Below are positions 1-9,012 of a stretch of DNA of 45,114 nucleotides, in pieces. Each line of letters starts with the position of its first letter. The stretch's first letter is position 1. Where the stretch lies: positions 101,920 to 147,033 of the forward strand of contig NZ_RXWW01000091.1 in assembly GCF_003970495.1 (NCBI RefSeq), in the 5' to 3' direction. The translations under genes were made by a program, and so were the position numbers. The notes under the pieces were generated by a model, which had not been told where the DNA came from, ran no database searches, and saw only the letters and a list, made by a program, of their open reading frames with translations. The stretch is from Staphylococcus pasteuri (GTDB lineage Bacteria; Bacillota; Bacilli; Staphylococcales; Staphylococcaceae).

Positions 1-380
1 CTACTGGAGACAACAACAATGCACCTACTTCTCCAGCTACTGGGGACAACAATAATGTACCAACTACTCCAGCTGCTGGGGGCAATAATAATGATGGAAC
101 TAATACAAACACTGGTGACAATGTCGCTAAAGATGGTAAAGATGGTAAAGGTGGCAAAACAGGCAAAAAAGAAGATGAAGGTAAAGATAGCAAATCTAAT
201 CAAAATAACGGGGATAAAGATGCTAAAAACTCACAAAATAGCGACGACAACAAATCAAAAGAATTACCTGATACAGGTAAAGCAGCTTCACGTAGTTACT
301 TCAATGAATTAGCTATGGCTACGATTGCCCTGTTCACTTCTATTACAATGTTTGTCTTCAGAAGAAAGCACTCTAAATAA
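1..380 (+). CDS. LPXTG cell-wall-anchored surface protein, C-terminal part (5' end outside window)
   Basis: Partial gene in frame 3; only about the last 125 residues are visible. The start of the window encodes 12-residue repeats of the type ATGDNNN(A/V)PT(S/T)P, then a Lys/Gly/Asp/Asn-rich wall-spanning stretch, then a sortase A signal: LPDTG, a hydrophobic segment (MATIALFTSITMFVF) and the positive tail RRKHSK. Sortase should cut LPDTG and join the protein to peptidoglycan. The N-terminal binding domain cannot be seen. It lies directly upstream of, and co-oriented with, a haemoglobin receptor, the position of isdA relative to isdB in S. aureus as I recall it, and the C-terminal tail resembles the IsdA tail. 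An isdA-like identity is therefore likely but is inference. A terminator follows at once. Confidence 0.85.
   Translation, partial: TGDNNNAPTSPATGDNNNVPTTPAAGGNNNDGTNTNTGDNVAKDGKDGKGGKTGKKEDEGKDSKSNQNNGDKDAKNSQNSDDNKSKELPDTGKAASRSYFNELAMATIALFTSITMFVFRRKHSK
36..92 (+). repeat. 36-nt tandem coding repeat in the surface-protein linker
   Basis: A 36-nt unit beginning gctactgggg is complete at 36-71. It is preceded by a near copy (3-35, cut by the window edge) and followed by a degenerate partial copy (72-92). Each unit encodes 12 residues rich in Pro, Thr and Asn. The array probably continues upstream and may vary in copy number between strains. Confidence 0.75.
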
Positions 381-386
381 TCATAA

Positions 387-437
387 AAAACCTATATTGA
401 GAAGTTGATATCTCTCGGTATAGGTTTTATTATTTTT
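387..437 (+). terminator. Rho-independent terminator of the partial LPXTG gene
   Basis: Perfect 10-bp outer stem AAAACCTATA / TATAGGTTTT with an additional inner GAGA/TCTC pairing, followed by a T-rich tract. It starts 6 bp after the stop codon, so the downstream receptor gene has its own transcript. Confidence 0.85.
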
Positions 438-489
438 TTATAAAATGGATTGCAATATATTTATACTTTGAGTTACAATACATTTGAAC

Positions 490-510
490 GATTGATAATG
501 ATTATCAATC
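490..510 (+). promoter_or_regulatory. Fur box upstream of the three-NEAT receptor gene
   Basis: A 21-bp perfect inverted repeat with a single central G. Its arms are GATTGATAAT and ATTATCAATC. The core matches the 7-1-7 Fur consensus TGATAAT-N-ATTATCA exactly. It ends 30 bp before the ATG and overlaps the likely promoter (a TTGAAC hexamer ends at 489 and A/T-rich -10 candidates lie at 511-518). Repression by Fur-Fe under iron-replete conditions is expected, as for isd genes. Confidence 0.92.
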
Positions 511-540
511 TGTATTAAAACTATAGGAGTTGTTTACAAC

Positions 541-3153
541 ATGAACAAACATCAACAGCATAACTTCCCAAAATTAAGGTCTTTTTATTCAATACGTAAA
601 TCTACACTTGGTGTAGCCTCGATAGTAGTAAGTACACTATTCATTTTTACTTCTCATGGACAAGCCCAGGCTGCCGAAAATTCTAATGACAATAATGTAC
701 AAAATCAATCGGCATCTACGGCGAATTCTGATCAATCAAACCAATCTCAACCTGTAACTCAACCGGTTGAAAATAATAATCAAACACAAACAACGAATCA
801 GCCTACTGCCTACCCTGCAGCGGATCAGTCTATAAAAGATGCTATTAAAAACCCTGCAGTTGAAAACCAACCTCATGACATTGGTCCAAGAGAGACAGTC
901 AATTTCCAACTATTTGATCAAAATAATGAAACACAATATTATCACTATTTTAGTATTAAGAACCCTGCTGATGTCTATTACACAAAAACTAAAGCACGCG
1001 TTGAACTTGACCTTGATACAGGTTCAACTTGGAAGAAATTTGAAGTTTATGAAGGAAACACAAAACTTCCTGTTAACTTAGTGTCTTATAATCCAGACAC
1101 AGATCATGCATATATTCGTTTCCCTGTGACTGATGGTACACAAGAACTTAAAATTGTATCGTCTACACAAATTGATAATGAACCTGAAACAAATTATGAT
1201 TATACAAAATTAGAATTCGCTCGACCTATTTATAATGACCCATCACTCGTTTTAAATGATAATAGCAGTAATGATTCTTTAGAAAATACTACTGACAATA
1301 CAACACCAACAAACACTTACAACAATACAGATAATAATGTAAATTCAACATCAAATAATAACGATGTAAACTCAACAATTGATAATAATCAAAGCGTTAG
1401 TAATCAAACTAATAATAGTCAAAATCAACCAAATGAAAACCAATCTGTAGATACAACACCAAATAATAATCAATCAAATATTACAGATAATAATAATCAA
1501 AATGATGACACTCAAAATCAAACTGCAGATACAACACCAAATAATAACCAAAGTAATAATGAAGAAAATCAGTCACAAGCTAATGATACAGTCTATCCTC
1601 CTGCTGATGTATCAATAAAAGATGCTATTAAAAACCCTGCAGTATTAGATAAAGATCATAGTGCACCCGTTACACGACCTATTGATTTTGAAATGAAAAA
1701 AGAAGACGGTGACAGACAATTTTATCATTATGCAAGCACATTAGATCCAGCAACTGTGATATTTACTAAGTCTCAACCAGAAATTGAATTAGGATTAAAA
1801 ACAGCACAAACATGGAGAAACTTTGAAATTTATGAAGGAGACAAAAAACTTCCTGTTACGCTCGTATCTTATGATTCAGATAAAGACTATGCTTATATCC
1901 GTTTCCCAGTTTCTGTAGGCACAAAAGAAGTTAAAATTGTATCATCTATTCAACTTGGTGAAAATAAAGTCGAAAATTATGATTATACTTTAATGGTTTT
2001 CAAACAACCGATAACTAATAATCCTAATGATTACAAAGATGATGAAACTTATACTGTAGATAAATTATTGGCACCATATCGCAAAGCTAAGACACTAGAA
2101 AGACAAGTATATGAATTAGAAAAGTTACAAAAAACTTTACCTGATAAATATAAAGAAGAATATAAATTCAAATTAGAAAAGACAAAAGCTGCTTTAAAAC
2201 AACAAGTTCAATCAGCAATTGTTGAGTTTGAAAATGCAAAACCAACTAACGATCAATTAACGGATGTACATGATGCTAATTTTGTTGTATTTGAAAGTGA
2301 AGAAAATAATGAGTCAGTAATGGATGGATTTGTTGAACATCCTTTCCAAATTGGTACATTAAATGGTAAGCAATATGTAATTATGCGTACTAAAGAAGAT
2401 AGTTATTGGAAAGACTTTATTGTCGAAGGTGAACGAGTGACAACTATTTCTAAAGATAAAGAAAAAAACACTAGAACATTAATTTTCCCTTATGACCCTA
2501 ATAAAGCAGTTTACAACGCGATAGTTAAAGTCGTAGTATCTTCTATCGGTTACGATGGTCAATATCACGTAAGAATTATAAATAAAGATGTCCCAATTGA
2601 AGATACATCTTCTACAAATGTAGACAATCCAGTAATTGATGCTGAAAATAATCAAAATGACCCAACTACAACAACTAACAACGAAAACACTCAAATAACT
2701 GATGTAGTTAAAGATAACAACACTGATAATCAAACAGATGAAAATGTAGATAATAATGAATCAAATAGTGATAATACAACAATCCCTGATCATAATGTTG
2801 ATGATATTGCAGATATTGTCGAAGATCACGATGTCGATAAAAACGAAAATAATGAAGTAACTCAAAAAGTTGATGAAGACAGTGATATAATAATACCTGA
2901 AAGTGTTAAAACAGATGAAGATATTGATAAAGAACATGTTAAGAAAAAAGGAACAACTGAAACCAAAACTGAGAGTAAAGATAATGTAAAAGATAGTGAT
3001 AAACAAAAATCAAAAGAGCATGACATGAAAAAAACAACATCTCTTCCAGAAACTGGTCAATCTTCATCTCAAGGATTGACATGGTCATTATTGTTAGCGT
3101 TAACTGGTTTAACTTTTATCCTACCAAAGAGAATTAAACATTCTAAAAAATAA
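541..3153 (+). CDS. isdH: Cell-wall-anchored haemoglobin/haem receptor with three NEAT domains (IsdH/HarA-like)
   Basis: 870 residues. A YSIRK-type signal peptide (YSIRKSTLG at 16-24) ends near QAQAA. NEAT1 (about 91-232) carries QYYHYF at 132-137 and NEAT2 (about 352-492) carries QFYHYA at 393-398; both are the aromatic motif of haemoglobin-binding NEAT domains. A helical linker (about 500-575) leads to NEAT3 (about 578-690), which has YDGQY at 671-675, the YxxxY signature of haem-ligating NEAT domains. Asn/Asp-rich low-complexity linkers fill 235-350 and 690-830. LPETG (835-839), a hydrophobic segment and KRIKHSKK form the sortase A signal. Domain order matches IsdH rather than two-NEAT IsdB, yet the gene sits beside rpmF where I recall isdB in S. 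aureus. Iron control through the upstream Fur box is expected. Family and role are secure; IsdH-versus-IsdB orthology is not. Confidence 0.93.
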   Translation: MNKHQQHNFPKLRSFYSIRKSTLGVASIVVSTLFIFTSHGQAQAAENSNDNNVQNQSASTANSDQSNQSQPVTQPVENNNQTQTTNQPTAYPAADQSIKDAIKNPAVENQPHDIGPRETVNFQLFDQNNETQYYHYFSIKNPADVYYTKTKARVELDLDTGSTWKKFEVYEGNTKLPVNLVSYNPDTDHAYIRFPVTDGTQELKIVSSTQIDNEPETNYDYTKLEFARPIYNDPSLVLNDNSSNDSLENTTDNTTPTNTYNNTDNNVNSTSNNNDVNSTIDNNQSVSNQTNNSQNQPNENQSVDTTPNNNQSNITDNNNQNDDTQNQTADTTPNNNQSNNEENQSQANDTVYPPADVSIKDAIKNPAVLDKDHSAPVTRPIDFEMKKEDGDRQFYHYASTLDPATVIFTKSQPEIELGLKTAQTWRNFEIYEGDKKLPVTLVSYDSDKDYAYIRFPVSVGTKEVKIVSSIQLGENKVENYDYTLMVFKQPITNNPNDYKDDETYTVDKLLAPYRKAKTLERQVYELEKLQKTLPDKYKEEYKFKLEKTKAALKQQVQSAIVEFENAKPTNDQLTDVHDANFVVFESEENNESVMDGFVEHPFQIGTLNGKQYVIMRTKEDSYWKDFIVEGERVTTISKDKEKNTRTLIFPYDPNKAVYNAIVKVVVSSIGYDGQYHVRIINKDVPIEDTSSTNVDNPVIDAENNQNDPTTTTNNENTQITDVVKDNNTDNQTDENVDNNESNSDNTTIPDHNVDDIADIVEDHDVDKNENNEVTQKVDEDSDIIIPESVKTDEDIDKEHVKKKGTTETKTESKDNVKDSDKQKSKEHDMKKTTSLPETGQSSSQGLTWSLLLALTGLTFILPKRIKHSKK
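832..860 (+). repeat. 29-bp direct repeat, copy 1 (start of NEAT1)
   Basis: The 29 bases at 832-860 are identical to 1615-1643. They encode the shared [11 protein letters not shown] segment at the start of NEAT1 and NEAT2. The copies are 783 bp (261 codons) apart and in frame. Confidence 0.9.
1615..1643 (+). repeat. 29-bp direct repeat, copy 2 (start of NEAT2)
   Basis: Second identical copy of the sequence at 832-860, at the start of NEAT2. Recombination between the copies would fuse the signal region directly to NEAT2 and leave the reading frame intact. Confidence 0.9.
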
Positions 3154-3156
3154 TAC

Positions 3157-3197
3157 AAAAAAATCCCGTCTGAAAATTAATTTCAGACGGGATTTTT
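3157..3197. terminator. Bidirectional terminator between the receptor gene and rpmF
   Basis: Perfect 15-bp stem (AAATCCCGTCTGAAA and its complement) around a 5-nt loop, with A-runs on the left and T-runs on the right. It can end the plus-strand receptor gene and the minus-strand yceD-rpmF transcript. Confidence 0.92.
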
Positions 3198-3211
3198 AAT
3201 AATATCTAAAA

Positions 3212-3385
3212 TTATTTAGATACTACTTCTTCACCATTGTAAGAACCACAGTTTTTACATACGCGGTGAGTTAATTTGTATTCGCCACAACTTGGGCATT
3301 CTGTCATACCAGGTACTGACATTTTGAAATGAGTACGGCGTTTGTTTTTTCTAGTTTTAGACGTTCTTCTTTTAGGTACTGCCAT
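3212..3385 (-). CDS. rpmF: Large-subunit ribosomal protein bL32
   Basis: 57 residues, starting [19 protein letters not shown]. The basic N-terminus is typical of bL32. Two CxxC pairs (CPSC at 30-33 and CKNC at 43-46) form a zinc ribbon, so this is the zinc-containing (C+) form. The protein sits in the 50S subunit near the peptidyl-transferase centre. It lies 78 bp downstream of yceD on the same strand with a good ribosome-binding site (AGGAGG in the complement just before the ATG). The yceD-rpmF pair is widely conserved, which fits joint transcription from the yceD promoter. It ends at the bidirectional terminator. No oddities seen. Confidence 0.97.
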   Translation of the reverse strand: MAVPKRRTSKTRKNKRRTHFKMSVPGMTECPSCGEYKLTHRVCKNCGSYNGEEVVSK

Positions 3386-3463
3386 GATTTATCCTCCTTA
3401 AAATTAAACACATAATTAAATGATATCAGTTTATTTAACAATATTATATCATTAATTAAACCG

Positions 3464-4024
3464 TTATTGTTCTTTATCGTATAATTGTTGTAATTTCTGA
3501 AGCCTTGGATCAACTTGATTACTATTTGAACCATCGTCTTCTTGATCTTGTTCTTGGACAAGTTCAACGAATTCATCTTCATCAATCACTTCCCAACCAT
3601 TGCCTTCGGTTAACATTTGATCACTGTTGTCTGAATAAGCACGCATCGGTTTTTCGATGATAACTAAATCTTCAACAATATCTTTAATATTAATCATACC
3701 GTCAGTAGCTAGATGATAATGTTCATCCTGCTCTTCTTCATCGGTATAATAATCACTACCTTCTAAATCAAATATTTCAGAAGTTTCTACATCCAATGGC
3801 ACTTCTACAGGAACTAAAGTACGAGCACACGGCATCGTATATGTCCCAGTGACATGTATGTCAGCAATAACTTCATTTGATTTGATAGTTAATTTACCGT
3901 CAACATTGATTTCAGAAAGATCAATGAGATCTAATGATTCTTTTAAATGCTCAAAATTCGCCGTTTGATTAAATTCAAAAGGCTTACCTTGATATTTTCT
4001 TAATTGTGTTATTGACCATTTCAT
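3464..4024 (-). CDS. yceD: YceD family protein (DUF177), 23S rRNA accumulation
   Basis: 186 residues. The N-terminus MKWSITQLRKYQGKPFEF and a central MPCARTLVPVEVPLDVE segment (single Cys66) are typical of Firmicute YceD/YlbN proteins. The C-terminal half is strongly acidic and ends in VDPRLQKLQQLYDKEQ, the usual tail of the family. In other bacteria and plants YceD is linked to 23S rRNA accumulation and large-subunit assembly; the biochemical role in Firmicutes is not settled. It is the first gene of a yceD-rpmF transcript from a consensus promoter and is divergent from tmcAL. Confidence 0.9.
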   Translation of the reverse strand: MKWSITQLRKYQGKPFEFNQTANFEHLKESLDLIDLSEINVDGKLTIKSNEVIADIHVTGTYTMPCARTLVPVEVPLDVETSEIFDLEGSDYYTDEEEQDEHYHLATDGMINIKDIVEDLVIIEKPMRAYSDNSDQMLTEGNGWEVIDEDEFVELVQEQDQEDDGSNSNQVDPRLQKLQQLYDKEQ

Positions 4025-4054
4025 ATGGCTTCACCTCTAACAAGCACAAAATTT

Positions 4055-4083
4055 ATTTTAACTTTCTCAGTATAATATGTCAA
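4055..4083 (-). promoter_or_regulatory. Sigma-A promoter for yceD-rpmF
   Basis: On the minus strand a perfect TTGACA (-35, at 4083-4078) and TAAAAT (-10, at 4060-4055) are separated by exactly 17 bp. It lies about 30 bp upstream of the yceD start and fits strong expression of a ribosomal-protein gene. Confidence 0.85.
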
Positions 4084-4150
4084 GATTTTTTCTTAACATA
4101 CGTACTTCTGTTACAATACTAATAATGAATTCTGAAAGGAAGAAATGCAA

Positions 4151-5293
4151 ATGAAAAGTGTTGGCTTGATTACTGAATATAATCCTTTCCATAATGGGCA
4201 TCTATATCATGCTCAACAATCTAAAATAAATTCTCAAGCAGATGTTTCTGTTGCAATAATGAGTGGCAACTTTGTAATGCGTGGCGAACCAGCTATATTC
4301 AATAAATTCATTCGTACTCAAATGGCACTTTCTGGTGTTGATTTAGTTGTAGAATTACCTACTATCGCAAGTTTATCTTCTGGAGACTTCTTTGGAAAAA
4401 TGGCTATTAAAGTAGCGAATTATATCGATATTAACACAATATCTTTTGGTAGTGAGCATGGTAATATAGTTGAGTTACAAAATGCAGTCAATCACGTGCT
4501 TGAATTAGAAAATAATCCTATATTCAAGTCCAAAATTAAAGAAGGTAAAAGTTATCCAAGAATTATCAGTGAACTGATTAAAGACCAACAAACTTTAAAT
4601 ATTTTACAATCACCTAACAACATCTTAAGTATAGGATATCTTAAAGCAATCCAGCAATATGCACCACATATTGAAGCAATGACGATTTACCGTGAGTCAG
4701 CACAACATCGTGATAACACAATAAAGCATCAACAATTTGCGAGTGGGTCTTCCATCCGCCAATCTTTAATCAATCAAGAAACTGATTGGTATAAAGTAGT
4801 ACCTCAAAATATTAAATCACTGTATCAAAATCAAATGACTACAGTTGAAGATACTTTCCCTTACATCAAACATCAATTGTTAACACAAGACACTAATACT
4901 TTAAACACTATATATACTGTCAGTGAAGGGTTCGAAAACAGATTAAAAACAATCATCAAAGATGTCAATTCGTTTAAAGAATTACTAAGTAAAACGAAAA
5001 CCAAACGATATACCTATACACATATACAACGTATCCTAATGAATATCCTGCTCAATATTCATCAACATGATATTACAAACGATATACGAGCAATTAGAAT
5101 TTTAGGTATGAATGAACAAGGTCGCGCTTATTTAAAATATTTAAAGCAACAATATCCAGAACGGCATTTTATAACCAATATCAATAAATCTTCAGCAACA
5201 TATTTCCCTATCGAAATTAAAGCAACAAATGTATACAACTTATTAAGCCAACAATCTCAAAATGATTTTAATACACCAGTGATTCAAACATAA
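4151..5293 (+). CDS. tmcAL: tRNA(Met) cytidine acetate ligase TmcAL (YlbM)
   Basis: 380 residues. The N-terminus carries NPFHNGH (11-17), the HxGH nucleotidyltransferase motif, and MSGNFVMRGEPA (37-48), both characteristic of YlbM/TmcAL. The enzyme activates acetate with ATP and makes N4-acetylcytidine at the wobble base of elongator tRNA-Met, protecting AUG decoding. The first of two in-frame ATGs (4145) lies only 4 nt after AAAGGA. The second (4151) has a normal distance and gives the conserved MKSVGLITEYNPFHNGH start, so I chose it. The gene is divergent from yceD and convergent with coaD, separated from it by a hairpin. The ylbM-coaD-rsmD neighbourhood is conserved in Bacillus. Confidence 0.95.
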   Translation: MKSVGLITEYNPFHNGHLYHAQQSKINSQADVSVAIMSGNFVMRGEPAIFNKFIRTQMALSGVDLVVELPTIASLSSGDFFGKMAIKVANYIDINTISFGSEHGNIVELQNAVNHVLELENNPIFKSKIKEGKSYPRIISELIKDQQTLNILQSPNNILSIGYLKAIQQYAPHIEAMTIYRESAQHRDNTIKHQQFASGSSIRQSLINQETDWYKVVPQNIKSLYQNQMTTVEDTFPYIKHQLLTQDTNTLNTIYTVSEGFENRLKTIIKDVNSFKELLSKTKTKRYTYTHIQRILMNILLNIHQHDITNDIRAIRILGMNEQGRAYLKYLKQQYPERHFITNINKSSATYFPIEIKATNVYNLLSQQSQNDFNTPVIQT

Positions 5294-5297
5294 TTTA

Positions 5298-5352
5298 AGA
5301 CCGTACTATCGATGATGACTATTAAAAGAGTCACATAGTACGGTCTGCTTTT

Positions 5353-5354
<2 letters not shown>
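5298..5354. terminator. Bidirectional terminator between tmcAL and coaD
   Basis: 12-bp stem AGACCGTACTAT / ATAGTACGGTCT with an inner GACT/AGTC pairing and a following T-run. It serves the convergent tmcAL and coaD genes and overlaps the coaD stop region. Confidence 0.88.
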
Positions 5355-6382
<1,028 letters not shown>

Positions 6383-6450
6383 CACTTTCACACTTCCATT
6401 TCACAATATAATTTAATATAATTTGGGATAAAAGGAGATTGATTAAACAA

Positions 6451-6840
6451 ATGAAACAATCATTTATTGTTTTAGGTGAGGGTTTAACAGATTTATTCGA
6501 ATTCACCACTCTCATCGACTACAACCATACTAGAATTGATAAAATAATCTATTTTCATTCCCCACAAACTGAAAAGCAATTATCATCAGTAGCTATCATT
6601 ATGCAACCGACTGAAGGTAATTATTTCCAAGCAATGTATATGATGATTAACGCATTAAAATATCCATATCCAAATAGTAATAAGAAATTTGACATGATTA
6701 ACCAGAAAGCAGAGGCATATGATATCCCAGTATTAGGTATAGATGTTCAACCTCCAGAAGCTTTCCATGACAATGACTTATATTTTAACTATTTAATTAG
6801 CGTTTTACGATTACAACGTTGGATACCACCATTACAATAG
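6451..6840 (+). CDS. Uncharacterised conserved protein (DUF7147-like)
   Basis: About 129 residues, beginning MKQSFIVLGEGLTDLFEF. No signal peptide or membrane segment is seen and no catalytic motif is recognised. The content is mixed alpha/beta with conserved-looking blocks ALKYPYP, DIPVLGIDVQPPE and a C-terminal LRLQRWIPPLQ. I believe this is the short Bacillales family that databases call DUF7147, sometimes mislabelled methylthioribose kinase, but that label is from memory. A TTG at 6439 is in frame but sits one base after AAAGGAG. The ATG at 6451 is 13 bases from it, so the start is not fully settled. It stands alone, divergent from rsmD and convergent with ylbG. Confidence 0.75.
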   Translation: MKQSFIVLGEGLTDLFEFTTLIDYNHTRIDKIIYFHSPQTEKQLSSVAIIMQPTEGNYFQAMYMMINALKYPYPNSNKKFDMINQKAEAYDIPVLGIDVQPPEAFHDNDLYFNYLISVLRLQRWIPPLQ

Positions 6841-6856
6841 GAAACACATTTCTTAA

Positions 6857-6888
6857 CGAACACGAGTTATATGACTTCGTGTTTTTCT
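6857..6888. terminator. Hairpin terminator between the DUF7147-like gene and ylbG
   Basis: Stem AACACGA / TCGTGTT, extended by ACT/AGT with one bulge, followed by a T-rich run on the plus strand. It overlaps the ylbG stop codon (6867-6869), so it mainly serves the plus-strand gene. Confidence 0.7.
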
Positions 6889-7118
6889 TTTTCATACGTT
6901 TTCTTTAAAAATTTGTATGGTGAACCATCTATATGTTGAACATATTTTAATTTCATTAGTTTATTAACGACATCGTCCGCTTCACTTTCATTAACATACA
7001 TGATAACGAATTTACGTTGACGATTAGAATGAACGATGTGTCCATATTTTCTAATTTGTCTTTCATGTTTGATATGTTTTAAATAAACAATAAGGCTCAC
7101 TCTTTGAACTAAATTCAT
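6867..7118 (-). CDS. ylbG: YlbG family protein (DUF2129)
   Basis: 83 residues, small and basic ([32 protein letters not shown] at the start). Length, the [10 protein letters not shown] block and genomic position beside rsmD match the Firmicute YlbG/DUF2129 family. The fold is predicted to be a small alpha/beta domain in the cytosol; the function is unknown. In Bacillus ylbG sits between rsmD and ylbF. Here ylbF is separated from it by about 7.5 kb carrying the phosphodiesterase gene and the his operon. It has its own start on the minus strand with about 270 bp upstream shared with the divergent gene at 7389. Confidence 0.88.
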   Translation of the reverse strand: MNLVQRVSLIVYLKHIKHERQIRKYGHIVHSNRQRKFVIMYVNESEADDVVNKLMKLKYVQHIDGSPYKFLKKTYEKEKHEVI

Positions 7119-7388
7119 CTTTGCTCACTCCATTTAATATACACAGTTTTTATCATATCATGAGTTTAAATTTTATGAAATAACAATCACTTCCATATAT
7201 TCCATCCCTATTTATATTATTCTATTAAATCAAAACCAATCTTCATAATGGGATATTCCTATACTTAATTCGTCAAGTAAATATTTGTCTATAAAAAATA
7301 AAATAATATTCCGTTCTTCACGCACTTCATTTTTCAAATATGAAGGATATCTGTTAATATAACTTTAATACCTAAAGGAGGATATCAA

Positions 7389-8309
7389 ATGGTTAAACTA
7401 AATAAGTGGTTCATTAATGGTTCATTCGCAATTGCAAGTATTGTTGGAAGTGTGATTTATGTAAATAAAAATAAAAAACCACGTGAAATTAATGCAATCC
7501 CTCCATTTTTCACAGGTGTAGCACCATATTTATTTGCGCATAGAGGCGGCATGGCTGTTAGACCTGAACAAACAAAGCTTGCATTTGATAATGCAGTACA
7601 ATATGGCGTAGATGGATTCGAAACAGATGTAAGGCTCACTAAAGATAAGGAACTTATCGTATTCCATGATGCAACTGTTGATAGAACAACTAACGGTTCA
7701 GGTAAAGTAAGTGAACATACTTTAGAAGAATTAAGAAAATTAGACGCTGGATATTATTTCACAGATATAAATCGTCAATATCCATTTCGTGGACATGAAG
7801 ATGCTAAAATTTTAACATTTGAGGAACTTTTAGAGCTTTATCCAGAGATGTATATTAATGTTGATTTGAAAGATCATCCAAACAGTTATGAAGGTTCTAT
7901 TGCACCTGAAGTCATTTATCATCAAATTGTTAAACATCATGCAGAACATCGTGTATTAGTAACAAGTTTCCATAAAGAACAAATTGAACGCTTTGATCAA
8001 TTAAGTAAAGGTACTGTAGCAATTGGTGCGAGTCAAAACGAAGTAGCAGATGCGTTTATTAAGTTTAATACGTTTAGAGGACATAAATTCCATCCGAAAG
8101 CTAATACTTTCCAAATGCCAACCGAATTTAAAGGAATCAAGCTTACTTCTTCTAGATTTATTAAATGGTTAAAAGTATTAAATATTGTACCAGGATTTTA
8201 TGGCATTAATAGTATTGATTTAATGACAGATTTATACCAAAAAGGTGTGCATACACTTGTAACAGATCGACCTGATTTAGCACAACAATTTAAAGAGACA
8301 TTAAAATAA
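7389..8309 (+). CDS. Glycerophosphodiester phosphodiesterase family protein, membrane-anchored
   Basis: 306 residues. An uncleaved N-terminal hydrophobic segment (about 7-25) followed by lysines (NKNKKPR) suggests a membrane anchor with the domain outside. The GDPD signature is complete: AHRGG (50-54), E60 in RPEQT, FETDVRLT with E78 and D80 as metal ligands, and FHDATVDRTTNG with H93. H51 and H93 would be the general acid/base pair. The family hydrolyses glycerophosphodiesters to sn-glycerol 3-phosphate and an alcohol; substrates could be lipid head groups or teichoic acid units. The strong AAAGGAGG ribosome-binding site supports the start. It is monocistronic and convergent with the his operon. 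Confidence 0.93.
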   Translation: MVKLNKWFINGSFAIASIVGSVIYVNKNKKPREINAIPPFFTGVAPYLFAHRGGMAVRPEQTKLAFDNAVQYGVDGFETDVRLTKDKELIVFHDATVDRTTNGSGKVSEHTLEELRKLDAGYYFTDINRQYPFRGHEDAKILTFEELLELYPEMYINVDLKDHPNSYEGSIAPEVIYHQIVKHHAEHRVLVTSFHKEQIERFDQLSKGTVAIGASQNEVADAFIKFNTFRGHKFHPKANTFQMPTEFKGIKLTSSRFIKWLKVLNIVPGFYGINSIDLMTDLYQKGVHTLVTDRPDLAQQFKETLK

Positions 8310-8316
8310 TAAATAG

Positions 8317-8362
8317 CAAAAATCCTTAACGAATAATCACCTTTTCGTTAAGGATTTTTACT
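8317..8362. terminator. Bidirectional terminator between the GDPD gene and hisIE
   Basis: 16-bp perfect stem AAAAATCCTTAACGAA / TTCGTTAAGGATTTTT with a 10-nt loop and A/T runs on both sides. It can end both the GDPD gene and the his operon. Confidence 0.9.
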
Positions 8363-8382
8363 TTTACAGACACCGATGTGTA

Positions 8383-9012
8383 TTACCAATTTTCTATAGA
8401 ATCTCTTTCACCTTTAAAATTGTTACTTTTATGATGACGTTGTTCTAATACGTTTTCAATTTCTGTAAAAGAAATATTTAATGAATGTAATAAGACAAAT
8501 AAATGATATATTAAATCCGCCGCCTCGTTGATAACTTCTTTATTATCGTTTTTCATAGCTCCTATTACAACTTCAAATGATTCTTCTCCAAATTTCTTAG
8601 TTATTTTTTCTATACCTTGTTCTAACAAATAATTGGTATAAGACTGAGATTGATTAGTTCTAGATCGTTCTTTTATTGTATGTTCCAATAATTGAACTGC
8701 AAAATGTGTCTTTGTACTAAAACAGCTTTGATTCCCAGTATGACATGTTGGACCATTAGGAATAACTTCGATTAGTATTGCATCATTATCACAATCTGTA
8801 TGTATCGTAACGACTTGTTGCGTATGCCCCGATGATTCCCCTTTAGTCCACAATCTTTGTTTAGACCTTGAATAAAAAGTTACTACGTTCTCTTCCATTG
8901 TTTTATTAAATGCTTCTTCGTTCATAAACCCGAGCATTAATACTTGCTTCGTTACATAATGTTGTAATATGACCGGTACTAAACCTTTACTAAAATCTAC
9001 TGTGACTGTCAT
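8383..9012 (-). CDS. hisI: Bifunctional phosphoribosyl-AMP cyclohydrolase / phosphoribosyl-ATP pyrophosphatase
   Basis: 209 residues, a HisI-HisE fusion. The N-terminal cyclohydrolase (about 1-105) shows the metal-binding set HTDCDNDAIL (71-80; D73, D75, D77) with C90, H91 and C97 in GPTCHTGNQSCF. The C-terminal pyrophosphatase (about 110-209) is a MazG-like helical domain with FGEESFEVVIGA and NEAADLIYHL acidic motifs. It performs steps 2 and 3 of histidine synthesis (PR-ATP to PR-AMP, then ring opening to ProFAR). It is last in the operon and its ATG overlaps the hisF stop by 4 bases, indicating translational coupling. Confidence 0.96.
   Translation of the reverse strand: MTVTVDFSKGLVPVILQHYVTKQVLMLGFMNEEAFNKTMEENVVTFYSRSKQRLWTKGESSGHTQQVVTIHTDCDNDAILIEVIPNGPTCHTGNQSCFSTKTHFAVQLLEHTIKERSRTNQSQSYTNYLLEQGIEKITKKFGEESFEVVIGAMKNDNKEVINEAADLIYHLFVLLHSLNISFTEIENVLEQRHHKSNNFKGERDSIENW

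Noticed and set aside
1-92. 36-nt repeats as a CRISPR array
   Set aside because: Units are directly adjacent with no spacers and are in frame with the protein; they are coding tandem repeats.
19-312. 97-codon plus-strand open frame beginning at 19
   Set aside because: It runs in another frame through the LPXTG gene. Its Leu/Lys/Met-rich composition comes from frame-shifted Asn/Thr repeats, and the real frame ends in a good sortase signal.
2479-3006. Two minus-strand open frames of 84 and 81 codons inside the receptor gene
   Set aside because: They are antisense to the Asn/Asp-rich linker; Ile/Val-rich products with no ribosome-binding site are shadows of low-complexity coding DNA.
3304-3585. 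93-codon minus-strand frame covering the rpmF-yceD junction
   Set aside because: It overlaps the well-supported rpmF and the end of yceD in a different frame and has no family features.
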